A DNA stretch of 64,000 bases, taken from positions 1,426,001 through 1,490,000 of the forward strand of contig NZ_CP140152.1 of NCBI RefSeq assembly GCF_034479515.1, written 5' to 3'. Every line of letters begins with the position of its first letter. Position 1 is the first letter of the stretch. The DNA comes from Duganella zoogloeoides. GTDB lineage: Bacteria; Pseudomonadota; Gammaproteobacteria; Burkholderiales; Burkholderiaceae_D. The notes under the pieces are model-generated. The model saw only the letters and a list, made by a program, of their open reading frames with translations. It did no database searches and was not told where the DNA came from. This document shows, in pieces, positions 37,403 through 45,004 of the stretch. Made by a program: the position numbers and the translations under genes.

Positions 37403-37924
37403 GATGGTGTCCCCAGAAGTGGTGCATGAGAAGTGATTCTCGAGGGGCTGGGTCCGCGATCAGTTAATCACGGCGGAGAGCAGTGCAGGCTGATTGTCGC
37501 TCAAGGACTGCAATCCTTCAAGCTGCATGTAATGGCGCTGTAAAAACCACTCAACGTTTTGCTCGAGCATCATGGCGCCGACCAGGCGGATGATGGCGCC
37601 ATCGTGGGGAATGCCGATGACGTTGGTCCTTCGTTTGACCTCGGCATTGAGCCGCTCAAGCGGATCGGTACTGTGGATCTGCCTCCGATGGGCCTTTGGG
37701 AACGTCATAAATGTCAGCACTTCATGTTCAGCATCGTCCATCATGGCAGCGAGCTCGGGTAACTTTGGCCGTAGCTGATCGGCGACGCTGCGTCATTGCA
37801 CGCTGGCTACCTGCGCAGTGTCCTGCACGAAGATGGTATTGATCATGGCGAGCACGCCTCGTCGATGACCTTATCGGCATGGGCCAGCGCGTTGCGGATG
37901 AAATGAACCCGGCAGCGCTGCCAG
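37403..37924 (-). pseudogene. Truncated IS256-family element with decayed transposase
   Basis: This stretch matches the intact copy at 38199-39590 from the terminal repeat (37403) to a breakpoint near 37924. It carries only the 3' part of the transposase. The last 94 codons (37460-37744) remain open, including the catalytic glutamate region [10 protein letters not shown]. Further upstream a Trp codon has become TGA (37793-37795) and small indels follow. The promoter-proximal two thirds and the second terminal repeat are missing, replaced by the effector fragment. The element cannot move by itself. Confidence 0.88.
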
Positions 37925-38190
37925 CACCTTGCCCTTGCCCCCACGACAGCGCGTTGGCGTCAAGGCGACACCGTCATGGGGAATGCAGATATCAAGGCCG
38001 GCACTGCGATTGCCACATTTGTCAAAGGCTGATACCCGAACCAGGCGCACGGCAATCATGCCGCGCTATACGTCGGTCCTGCAAGCGGTGGAATGTATAT
38101 CGCCGACCAATGGAGAGCCGATAACAAAACCAAAATTTCAATACGTTTGATCCGCTCGCAGGGTAAAGGCAAGGATGGGAGGTATATCGA

Positions 38191-38198
38191 TGCATGTA
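38191..38198. repeat. 8-bp target-site duplication of the IS256 element, left copy
   Basis: TGCATGTA occurs directly before the terminal repeat here and again directly after the other end at 39591-39598. Eight bp is a usual duplication length for the IS256 family. Confidence 0.9.
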
Positions 38199-39590
38199 GA
38201 TGGTGTCCCCAGAAGTGGTGTATGAGAAGTAATTCTCGAGGGGCTGGGTTCCCGATCAGTTAATCACAGCGGATAGCCGTGCAGGCTGATTGTCGCTCAA
38301 GGACTGCAATCCTTCAAGCTGCATGTAACGGCGCTGTAATGACCACTCGTCGTTTTGCTCGAGCATCATGGCGCCTACTAGGCGGATGATGGCGCCATCG
38401 TTGGGAAAAATGCCGATGACGTTGGTCCTTCGTTTGACCTCGGCATTGAGCCGCTCAAGCGGATTGGTACTGTGGATCTGCGTCCGATGCGCTTTTGGGA
38501 ACGTCATAAATGTCAGCACTTCATGTTCAGCATCGTCCATCATGGCAGCGAGCCTGGGGAACTTTGGCCGTAGCTGATCGGCGACGCTGCGCCATTGCAC
38601 GCTGGCCGCCTCCGCAGTGTCCTGCACGAAGATGGTATTGATCATGGCGAGCACGGCTTGCCGCTGACCTTTACCGGCATGGGCCAGCGCGTTACGGATG
38701 AAATGGACCCGGCAGCGCTGCCAGCTCGTTTTGAGCACTTTGCTCGCTGCCGCTTTGAGGCCTTCATGCGCATCGGAGATCACCAGTTTCACCCCACGCA
38801 GACCACGGCGGGTCAGACCGCGCAGGAAGTCGGTCCAGAACGGCTCCGCTTCCGAAGGGCCGGTCGCTACTCCGAGAATTTCGCGCACGCCATCGGTATT
38901 GACTGCTACAGCGATTATCACGGCCACCGAGACCACACGGCCGGCCTGGCGTGATTTCACATAGGTGGCGTCGATCCAGAGATAAGGCCAATCGCCTTCG
39001 ATCGGTCGATTCAAGAAGGTCTGCACGCGCTCATCGATCTCCTCGCATAGCCGTGATACCTGACTTTTCGAGACCCCGGTCATGCCCATGGCTTTGACCA
39101 GGTCATCGACCGAGCGGGTCGAGATTCCCTGAATATAGGCTTCCTGGATCACTGCCGTGAGAGCCTTCTCGGCCGTCCTGCGCGGCTCGAGAAATCCGGG
39201 GAAATAGCTGCCTGTACGGAGCTTTGGAATCTTTAAGTCGACTTTGCCGGCCCGGGTTTCGTAGCCGCGGTCCCGATAACCGTTGCGGCTGTTGATACGT
39301 TCGTCGCTGCGCTCGCCGTAAGCTGCCTGGCAAAGCGCCTCGACGTCCATTTCCATGAGTCGCTGCAGAGCGTGCTGCAGCGTCTGGCGGATGAAATCTG
39401 CATCTGCCCCCTTTTCGGCAAGCTCAGATAATGCGATAGTGGTGTCGGTCATTGTGGTTCCTCAAAGTGGTTTTGTTAAGGTCTTCGTAAACCCAACATT
39501 ACCTCAAGAATCACAATGACCACCTTCTCGCGGCCTTCCTAAACGCCATCTCTGGCGAAGTCTTCATACACCACGTCGTGGGGCACCATC
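38199..39590 (-). mobile_element. Intact IS256-family insertion sequence (1392 bp)
   Basis: The element is bounded by imperfect terminal inverted repeats of about 31 bp. The end at 38199 begins GATGGTGTCCCCAGAAGTGG; the other end, read inward on the minus strand from 39590, begins GATGGTGCCCCACGACGTGG. It contains one complete transposase gene and is flanked by the 8-bp duplication TGCATGTA. It splits the effector remnant. A second, truncated copy lies 275 bp away in the same orientation. Confidence 0.93.
38256..39452 (-). CDS. IS256-family transposase
   Basis: A 398-residue DDE transposase of the MULE/IS256 type. The N-terminal DNA-binding part includes [20 protein letters not shown] and [16 protein letters not shown]. 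Catalytic residues lie in [10 protein letters not shown] (first Asp), [13 protein letters not shown] (second Asp) and [14 protein letters not shown] (Glu). The [12 protein letters not shown] segment of the family is present. The frame is intact and full length, so the element may be active. A GAGG site precedes the ATG. Confidence 0.95.
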   Translation of the reverse strand: MTDTTIALSELAEKGADADFIRQTLQHALQRLMEMDVEALCQAAYGERSDERINSRNGYRDRGYETRAGKVDLKIPKLRTGSYFPGFLEPRRTAEKALTAVIQEAYIQGISTRSVDDLVKAMGMTGVSKSQVSRLCEEIDERVQTFLNRPIEGDWPYLWIDATYVKSRQAGRVVSVAVIIAVAVNTDGVREILGVATGPSEAEPFWTDFLRGLTRRGLRGVKLVISDAHEGLKAAASKVLKTSWQRCRVHFIRNALAHAGKGQRQAVLAMINTIFVQDTAEAASVQWRSVADQLRPKFPRLAAMMDDAEHEVLTFMTFPKAHRTQIHSTNPLERLNAEVKRRTNVIGIFPNDGAIIRLVGAMMLEQNDEWSLQRRYMQLEGLQSLSDNQPARLSAVIN

Positions 39591-39598
39591 TGCATGTA
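39591..39598. repeat. 8-bp target-site duplication, right copy
   Basis: TGCATGTA, identical to 38191-38198. Removing the IS and this copy rejoins the effector reading frame exactly. Confidence 0.9.
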
Positions 39599-39639
39599 AT
39601 AACGCCGATGCTTTCTCGGTCATTGAATGAGGTAACGCC

Positions 39640-40098
39640 ATGACCACTCCCGACTTCAAAAAACAGCGACCAGGATATCTCGTCCATCTATTGGGGGTGC
39701 CGCTGTTTCTGTATGCGACCACGTGCGCTGCGGCAGAGCCACAATGCCCTGAATCGATTACACCTGCACGTGTTGAACTGACCGGTCCACCTGCCGGCTG
39801 GACGGCGTCCATCGGCAGCAGGTTTTATCTGCACAGCGCTGCACCAACCAGTGGACCACCCGAAGAGCGGGGCGAATTGGCCGGCTTCCGGCAGTCGGGA
39901 CCGCCCAAACGCAGGACTTACACCTACGACCTGGCTGGCATTTTTCCCGCTGGTAAATGGCTGGCCTGCCGTTATGGCACGTCCGACGAAATCACGCTGG
40001 CCAGGCGGCTCGATGACGACGTGCGGTCGTGCTCGTTCACGTACCAGAAAGGGGGGCACGTCGGCCAGAACCAGGTCACCATTGCCTGCAATCGGTAG
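39640..40098 (+). CDS. STY0301-like periplasmic protein, probable immunity to the lost effector
   Basis: A 152-residue protein with a signal peptide (hydrophobic LVHLLGVPLFLYATTCAAA, cleavage near AAAE). The mature part has the STY0301 pattern: CPESI, a PAGW segment, GPPEERGEL, GKWLACRYG, then CSFTYQKGG and a final TIAC before the C-terminal Asn-Arg, with four cysteines for disulfides. Such proteins are encoded next to BPSL0067-type amidase effectors and are thought to protect the periplasm. It follows the effector stop by 9 bp with a GAGGTAA site. Because the effector is broken, this is an orphan. Its promoter may be lost or supplied by the IS. Confidence 0.75.
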   Translation: MTTPDFKKQRPGYLVHLLGVPLFLYATTCAAAEPQCPESITPARVELTGPPAGWTASIGSRFYLHSAAPTSGPPEERGELAGFRQSGPPKRRTYTYDLAGIFPAGKWLACRYGTSDEITLARRLDDDVRSCSFTYQKGGHVGQNQVTIACNR

Positions 40099-40180
40099 TG
40101 GCGAGAGGGACGCGAGCACGCGCCCGCATCGGCGCTTGGCGACCTCTAGACCTGGGCGCTCGAGGCAGTCAGGTTGCCCC

Positions 40181-40828
40181 TTATCCGCCCGCATGGTCTT
40201 CGTCACCGTGCGCGGCGATGAACATGGCGACGGCCGACCGGCAGTAGGCGTCGATTTCGTGGTCGTCCCCGGCGGTCGCCTCATCGAAGCGCGCCCTGAG
40301 TATCAAGTCCGATCCCTTTAAAAGCGCGGCAAACAGGCGTGCGGACTGGTGCGGGTCGGGCACCTTCAGGGCCGCCTTGGCGTGCAACTGGCGCAATAAC
40401 GCTTCGATCTGGGCGATCACATAGGCGGGGCCCGCCTCGTAATGGAGCTTGCTCAGCGACTTTTGATTCGTCTGGTCAGCCATGAGCATGGCTTCGACAC
40501 TGCGCACGTCCGGGCTCAACAGCGTACGCAGCAGGGATCTCCCCACCAGCATGAGCTGGTCTGCCGCCGAACCATCAATGCCTTCGATAAGCGCCAGTGG
40601 CGCAAACTGGTGGCAGTGGGCCGCGATGGCGGCGCTAAACAGCGCCTCCTTGTTCTCGAAGTGACGATAGATGCTGAGCTTGGATATCTTTGCCCGCTGG
40701 GCGACCTTGTCCATGGTCGTCGCTTGAAAACCCAGTTCCACGAATAGCTCGGACGCAGCGTTGGCAATGGTTTGGCCCAGCGCCTCGTTGGCAGGGCGGC
40801 CGCGCCGGGTGTGATTTTTTTCAGTCAT
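40181..40828 (-). CDS. TetR/AcrR family transcriptional regulator
   Basis: A 215-residue repressor. The N-terminal helix-turn-helix is clear: ASELFVELGFQATTMDKVAQ then RAKISKLSIYRHFENKEALF. The C-terminal ligand domain is helical (LLSPDVRSVEAMLMADQT) as in the AefR-like group. The ATG at 40828 gives the usual basic N-terminus (TRRGRP). It is divergent from the oxidoreductase, with a 116-bp region holding a perfect inverted repeat over the promoter, so it probably represses that gene and itself. The effector molecule is unknown. Confidence 0.9.
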   Translation of the reverse strand: MTEKNHTRRGRPANEALGQTIANAASELFVELGFQATTMDKVAQRAKISKLSIYRHFENKEALFSAAIAAHCHQFAPLALIEGIDGSAADQLMLVGRSLLRTLLSPDVRSVEAMLMADQTNQKSLSKLHYEAGPAYVIAQIEALLRQLHAKAALKVPDPHQSARLFAALLKGSDLILRARFDEATAGDDHEIDAYCRSAVAMFIAAHGDEDHAGG

Positions 40829-40843
40829 AAAAAATTCCAGTAC

Positions 40844-40872
40844 TTGACAGTATCCAATTCTATAATTAGGAT
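40844..40872 (+). promoter_or_regulatory. Sigma-70 promoter of the oxidoreductase gene
   Basis: TTGACA (40844-40849), a 17-bp spacer and TAGGAT (40867-40872). The operator dyad overlaps the spacer and -10 box. Confidence 0.7.
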
Positions 40873-40885
40873 ACCACGTAGTATC
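40850..40885. promoter_or_regulatory. Probable TetR operator
   Basis: GTATCC (40850-40855) and GGATAC (40869-40874) form a perfect inverted repeat, and GTATCT follows at 40880-40885. The dyad sits between the -35 and -10 boxes, the position expected for a repressor that blocks polymerase. Confidence 0.6.
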
Positions 40886-40944
40886 TAAAAGCTGCAAGCC
40901 TGGACGCCAGGCGTACTCTTCATCCACAACACGGAGTCCCCACC

Positions 40945-41838
40945 ATGAATGACGTCATCATTATCGGCGGCAGCTTTGCCGGCCTCGCCGCGGCCCTGCA
41001 GCTTGGCCGTGCCCGCCGCAAGGTCACGGTCCTCGACACTTGCCGGCCGCGCAACCGCTTCGCCGGCCACTCGCATGGCCTGCTCGGCCACGATCACAAA
41101 CCGCCGCTCGACATCCTGGCCGAGGCGCGCCAGCAACTGGCGCGCTATCCAACGATCAAGCTGGTCAATGCGCGGGCCGAAAGCATTTCCGGCATCATCG
41201 ACGATTTTCGGGTCGTCACCGACGATCACGAAAGCCTGACGGCCCGTCGCTTGATCCTCAGCTATGGCGTCGCCGACCAGATGCCCGATGTTCCGGGCTT
41301 TGCGGAAAATTGGGGAAAGTCCATCGTGCCTTGCCCGTATTGCGACGGCTTTGAAGTCGCCGACCAGCACTGGGGGCTCATCTGGTCCGGCCCGCAGTCG
41401 CACAACTATGTCAGGCTGTACCGCGATTGGACCACGACGTTGACGGTTTTTGCCGACGGTCACGACCTCGCAGCCGATGTCCGCGACGATCTGGCGCGCC
41501 GCAACATCTCTGTCGTCGACGGCCGCATCACCGAAATCGTGGGGCACGGCAGCCATCATGCCACGGTCAGGCTCGATACCGCGGCCAGTGTGGCGGTCAA
41601 TATGGTGTTCGCGCATCCGCGCAACAAGCCGTCTGCCAGCCTGCACGAAGCACTGGGCCTGGCCATGGTCGAGACAGCGCTCGGCAGTGCGGTCAAGGTC
41701 GACGAGCGCCGCGAAACCAGCGTCCCCGGCATTTACGCTGCCGGCGACCTTGCAAACCCCCTGATGGCCTCGGTCACCACGGCAATCTCGCAAGGCGCAA
41801 CGGCCGGTATCTCGGCCCAGCAGTCGATGCTGGTCTGA
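40945..41838 (+). CDS. Thioredoxin-reductase-like FAD/NAD(P) oxidoreductase
   Basis: A 297-residue flavoprotein. The FAD-binding loop is VIIIGGSFAGLAAALQLGRA. The redox-motif position reads CPYCDGFE instead of the CATCDG of thioredoxin reductase, keeping both cysteines. The C-terminal FAD motif is IYAAGDLANP. The NADPH loop is poorly conserved, which suggests a specialised disulfide reductase. The ATG has a CGGAGTCC site. It is divergent from and probably repressed by the TetR regulator. The substrate is unknown. Confidence 0.85.
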   Translation: MNDVIIIGGSFAGLAAALQLGRARRKVTVLDTCRPRNRFAGHSHGLLGHDHKPPLDILAEARQQLARYPTIKLVNARAESISGIIDDFRVVTDDHESLTARRLILSYGVADQMPDVPGFAENWGKSIVPCPYCDGFEVADQHWGLIWSGPQSHNYVRLYRDWTTTLTVFADGHDLAADVRDDLARRNISVVDGRITEIVGHGSHHATVRLDTAASVAVNMVFAHPRNKPSASLHEALGLAMVETALGSAVKVDERRETSVPGIYAAGDLANPLMASVTTAISQGATAGISAQQSMLV

Positions 41839-42105
41839 GCGCATCGATTCCTGCTTCGGCGGCGCAACTGCCCGCGCTTGCTGTTGAAGCAGCATCGAGC
41901 ATGCATCTGGCAATATCGCAATAGATCGGATCACGATGGCCGACGCCAAGTCGCTGGACGAGCAAGTGCCGTTTCAGCGCCAACCTGGCATCGCAACCGC
42001 GCCGCTGGTGCTTATCGACCTCTGCACGCCTGATGGCGCCGACGAAGCGGACTCCCGCGATGCTTGACGGCGACTGCCGGCATTTCGTGAAGACAAGGAA
42101 CTTCC
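41839..42105. other. Intergenic region with a possible gene remnant
   Basis: No complete gene is supported. A 43-codon frame (41937-42068, plus strand) has a PLVLIDLCTPDGADEADS segment that faintly resembles the first strand of an antibiotic-biosynthesis-monooxygenase domain and then stops. It lacks a ribosome site and may be decayed sequence. Confidence 0.25.
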
Positions 42106-42972
42106 ATGACAGAGAAAAATGCAGATCAAGTGGCCAACTGGAATGGCGAAGGCGGCGGGCGCTGGGTGGCCAACCAGGCCCGGCTCGACGCCATGGCGGC
42201 GGTGTTCGGCCAGGCCGCGCTCGAAGCCGTCGCGCCCGCGACAGGCGAGCGCGTGCTGGACGTTGGCTGCGGCGCCGGTGCGTCGAGTCTGGCCCTTGCC
42301 GCCCGCGTGGGTGCGCAGGGGCACGTGCTCGGCGTGGACATATCCGCAGCACTGATCGGCCGGGCGCGCGCGCTGGCACCAGTCGATGCGCCGGTCCGGT
42401 TCCAGGTCGCCGACGCCAGCAGCGTCGAACTGCCGGAGGGCGCGTTCGACATCGTGTTCTCGCGCTTCGGGGTGATGTTCTTCGACGATCCGGCCAGGGC
42501 GTTCGCTCACCTGCGGCAGGCGCTGCGGCCGGGCGGGCGGATTGCATTCGTCTGCTGGCGCGGCGCGACCGAGAACGAGTGGGTGCGCCTGCCGATGGCC
42601 GCGCTGCAGGGCATCGTTGCGCCAATCGCGGCACCCGACCCCGAAGCACCGGGCCCATTTTCATTCGCCGACCGGGACCGGGTGACGGGAATCCTGGCAG
42701 CCGCCGGTTTCACCGATATCGCTCTCGCGCTCTTCGATGCCGCTGTTCCGTTCGGCGAAGGCGGGACGCGCGACGCTGCGCTCGACGATGCAGTAAAGAT
42801 GACGCTCGAGGTGGGCCCACTGGCGCGCGTGCTTGTCGACCAGCCCGACGACATTCGCGCCCGCGCCTCGGCCGCCGTTCGTGCCGCTTTCGCGGGCTGC
42901 CCCGGCGAGCGGTCGGTGGTGCTTGCCGGCGCGGCGTGGATCGTCACGGCGCGCAATCCGCCACTGGGTTGA
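42106..42972 (+). CDS. Class I SAM-dependent methyltransferase (UbiE-like)
   Basis: A 288-residue methyltransferase. Motif I is RVLDVGCGAGASSLALA. The ribose-binding acidic residue is in VLGVDISAALI, then QVADASSVELPEGAFDIVFSRFGVMFF and LRPGGRIAFVCW. It begins with a DQVANWNGEGGGRWVANQ segment seen in several small-molecule methyltransferases that resemble UbiE. A GGAAC site precedes the ATG. It lies alone between the oxidoreductase and the effector cassette. The substrate is not known. Confidence 0.87.
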   Translation: MTEKNADQVANWNGEGGGRWVANQARLDAMAAVFGQAALEAVAPATGERVLDVGCGAGASSLALAARVGAQGHVLGVDISAALIGRARALAPVDAPVRFQVADASSVELPEGAFDIVFSRFGVMFFDDPARAFAHLRQALRPGGRIAFVCWRGATENEWVRLPMAALQGIVAPIAAPDPEAPGPFSFADRDRVTGILAAAGFTDIALALFDAAVPFGEGGTRDAALDDAVKMTLEVGPLARVLVDQPDDIRARASAAVRAAFAGCPGERSVVLAGAAWIVTARNPPLG

Positions 42973-43093
42973 TCAGGGGAGGGGGCGGTGCAGTGATGCG
43001 CTTTGCGCAGATATCCCTGTTGGCCTGACCAGCCTTGGGCGCGTGCGCGTCGTTGCTCACATCTAAACGGTCGGATTGCCAAGTGTAGCGAGG

Positions 43094-43636
43094 TCACCTG
43101 TGCTTGTCTCGATGCGTCACCAAGGCGTCGAGATTGCCGGTGGCGGAATACAAAGTACGCGGTGTCCTTGCCTTGCCCATTGCCAACAGATAAGCACTTC
43201 GATTTTTCTGGAAACTGCCGCTCAGTCCGAGATCTCCATACGGAAAGCTGATGCACAAAAAGTTGGTGCCACGATCAGTTACGACCGACCACTCGGCTAC
43301 AAAGGGATCCAGTTCAGTGGGAGTAGGCGCGAAGCCTGACAGCGGCTGGGCCTTATCAAGGGGAAAGAGCTGATTGCCGTACAGGATAGCTTTAATCTGG
43401 CCACGCTCGGCATATCCTATCGCCTTGCTCCCTGATTTGATGTAATAGATGGCGTTGAAGCCATCCATGTAATCGGGTTCGGAGTAAATTTTTTCGTCAG
43501 GCAGGAGCGTCCACCTTGTCGCCGCGGAGATTGACTTTGCCGACAAGCAGCTTATAACCGCCGCCCGCGATGGCGGCTTGGCTTGCACCTCGAGGAAGAC
43601 ACCTGAAAGAAAAATCAAAAGGCAAACCGACTTCAT
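43094..43636 (-). CDS. Predicted immunity protein of the PAAR-linked hydrolase
   Basis: A 180-residue protein with a signal peptide (MKSVCLLIFLSGVFLEVQA) and therefore likely periplasmic. The mature part has two cysteines (AVISCLSAK; NFLCISFP) and no family that I recognise. The ATG overlaps the hydrolase stop (ATGA), so it is translated in step with the toxin, as expected for an immunity gene. The AT-richer base composition matches the two upstream genes and differs from the surrounding chromosome. The immunity role is inferred from context. Confidence 0.7.
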   Translation of the reverse strand: MKSVCLLIFLSGVFLEVQAKPPSRAAVISCLSAKSISAATRWTLLPDEKIYSEPDYMDGFNAIYYIKSGSKAIGYAERGQIKAILYGNQLFPLDKAQPLSGFAPTPTELDPFVAEWSVVTDRGTNFLCISFPYGDLGLSGSFQKNRSAYLLAMGKARTPRTLYSATGNLDALVTHRDKHR

Positions 43637-44274
43637 TTGTATTCCCTACCTCGCGTCACCATCAGAAACTCTGGATTCAACTTCCAGAAAATAGTGCCAC
43701 CGTAAGCTGCAGTCGAATCGTACTGGTGATCAAATCGGCCGATTTCTTCTGTTGTGGACGATATTTGTCCCGTATTCCTATTTCGAGTCTTGGTCGTTTT
43801 CGATAGGATGATTAATTTTTTCGATTCCTTGATCGTATAAATATTATGAGCCAAATCCGTGAACTTAATGCCACGTCTCACTTTGAAGTGACGCGTATAA
43901 TTGGTTTTGATATCCGCGCCATCCCAAAAATAGGCGCCGTGGGATTTATCTTCCCCGCCATTTATAGCGTTGACTGCTGCAGCAACTGCGGTCCTTAAGC
44001 CTGCCTGCTGCGCAATCTCTTGCTCAGAAGCTTTCATCAGTTTTTGAAATCGAACGTTCCCATCGATAGCGGCGTAAGCAAATGTTTTCTCTTTAGCTGC
44101 GAAGCTGGCCACACTCGTATATCCTCTCGCATCTTTCTGCCGGACAAGCACGCTTGCCAATGCGAACATCTCGTCTGCATCGTCCTTGGTTGAGGCTTCT
44201 CCATACGTTATCGCTGCAAGCAATCTCACCTCGGCATCCAGCGGTTGCGTGCACTCCTTGGCCGGTTCAGACAT
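43633..44274 (-). CDS. Putative T6SS peptidoglycan hydrolase effector (SleB/Hydrolase_2-like)
   Basis: A 213-residue protein. The segment LLAAITYGEASTKDDADEMF with FALASVLVRQK resembles the catalytic start of SleB/CwlJ-type cell wall hydrolases, where the glutamate of YGEA (E26 here) is catalytic. HGAYFWDGADI in the middle fits the same fold. There is no signal peptide, which fits delivery by PAAR/VgrG rather than by Sec. The ATG at 44274 overlaps the PAAR stop by 8 bp; an earlier in-frame start at 44295 is less likely. The stop overlaps the immunity gene. Function is inferred from fold and gene order. Confidence 0.7.
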   Translation of the reverse strand: MSEPAKECTQPLDAEVRLLAAITYGEASTKDDADEMFALASVLVRQKDARGYTSVASFAAKEKTFAYAAIDGNVRFQKLMKASEQEIAQQAGLRTAVAAAVNAINGGEDKSHGAYFWDGADIKTNYTRHFKVRRGIKFTDLAHNIYTIKESKKLIILSKTTKTRNRNTGQISSTTEEIGRFDHQYDSTAAYGGTIFWKLNPEFLMVTRGREYK

Positions 44275-44812
44275 TTTCGTTACTTTCGTCAGCAATTGGC
44301 CATGTCACCAAAGTCAATCGCTGACTGTCACCTTGAACGACAATTGTATTTCTATCCTGAAGTTCGACGGCGCTGACATGAATCTTGTCATTTATATAGA
44401 GGTCATAACGAAATCCGCCAACAGCGGTGTTGTTCTCATCATGAATGTAAAATACTTGCTCCAAGATGTCTTCGTCTTCGGCGCTAGATGCTTTCGCGTC
44501 CCGAGTCGCCAATGGCGATAAAGAGCTTTCGATCACCTGAAAGCGCAGGCTTTGACTTGGCCTGAGCTTTGGAGGAGGCGAGCACTTACACATGCAAAGG
44601 TCGTTTTCAAGGGCGACTTTTTTACCATTCCATGTTTCCGGGATACGGGGGCCGACACACGTGATTTTCCCGCTGAATTTGCACGCAGGACATATTACCA
44701 AGTCCCCCTCCAGAGCGATGCATCTGCCATTGATGCTGCCGTTACTGTTAGCCGACGTAACCTTACCGCCGACCGTCGTGGAATCACCCAATGTAATGTG
44801 GTAGCGCCGCAT
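44267..44812 (-). CDS. PAAR-domain protein with C-terminal extension (T6SS spike tip)
   Basis: A 181-residue protein. Residues 1-85 form a PAAR-like domain (LGDSTTVGGKVTSA, RCIALEGDLVICPAC, NGKKVALENDLCMC) with several cysteine pairs that may bind zinc. Residues about 105-181 form an extra domain with the pattern FYIHDENNTAVGGFRYDLYI, like the transthyretin-like adaptors found on effector-carrying PAAR proteins. It should sit on VgrG and carry the hydrolase encoded next. No core type VI secretion gene is in the window, so this is an orphan module. AT-rich flanks (44813-45004) hold no gene. Confidence 0.82.
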   Translation of the reverse strand: MRRYHITLGDSTTVGGKVTSANSNGSINGRCIALEGDLVICPACKFSGKITCVGPRIPETWNGKKVALENDLCMCKCSPPPKLRPSQSLRFQVIESSLSPLATRDAKASSAEDEDILEQVFYIHDENNTAVGGFRYDLYINDKIHVSAVELQDRNTIVVQGDSQRLTLVTWPIADESNENV

Positions 44813-45004
44813 GCTTGTTCCTTACTGAAACATACCAGGAGGAAACGAGCCTAACTAAAATAAGCAAAGTTTTCATTGATCAAATGCAATATTTTGAGAA
44901 TTTATGTGATGTTCAGGTGCGTGATAAAAAACTAAAACCACTTGGAGGGTGAAACGCATTGCCGTTTTATGCCGACATCGTTTTTGGTCATCTGTCTCCC
45001 TGCG

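Larger units (their letters stand above)
37925..39630 (+). pseudogene. Remnant of a BPSL0067-type T6SS amidase effector, interrupted by an IS
   Basis: In one frame, 37940-38197 continues across the insertion (39598-39630) into a single coding sequence once the IS and one target-site copy are removed. It reads WRQGDTV, GTAIATFVKG, a TGA at 38030-38032 (probably from an Arg codon), GNHAALYVG, GGMYIADQW, then RLIRSQGKGKDG and NNADAFSVIE before the stop. This is the C-terminal pattern of BPSL0067-family NlpC/P60-like amidases, which are type VI secretion effectors. The N-terminus with the catalytic cysteine is lost at the junction with the truncated IS. Three lesions make it dead. The immunity-like gene starts 9 bp downstream. 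Confidence 0.8.

Noticed and set aside
41774..42664. 296-codon minus-strand frame across the methyltransferase
   Set aside because: Arg/Ala/Pro-rich shadow of the methyltransferase gene with no motif.
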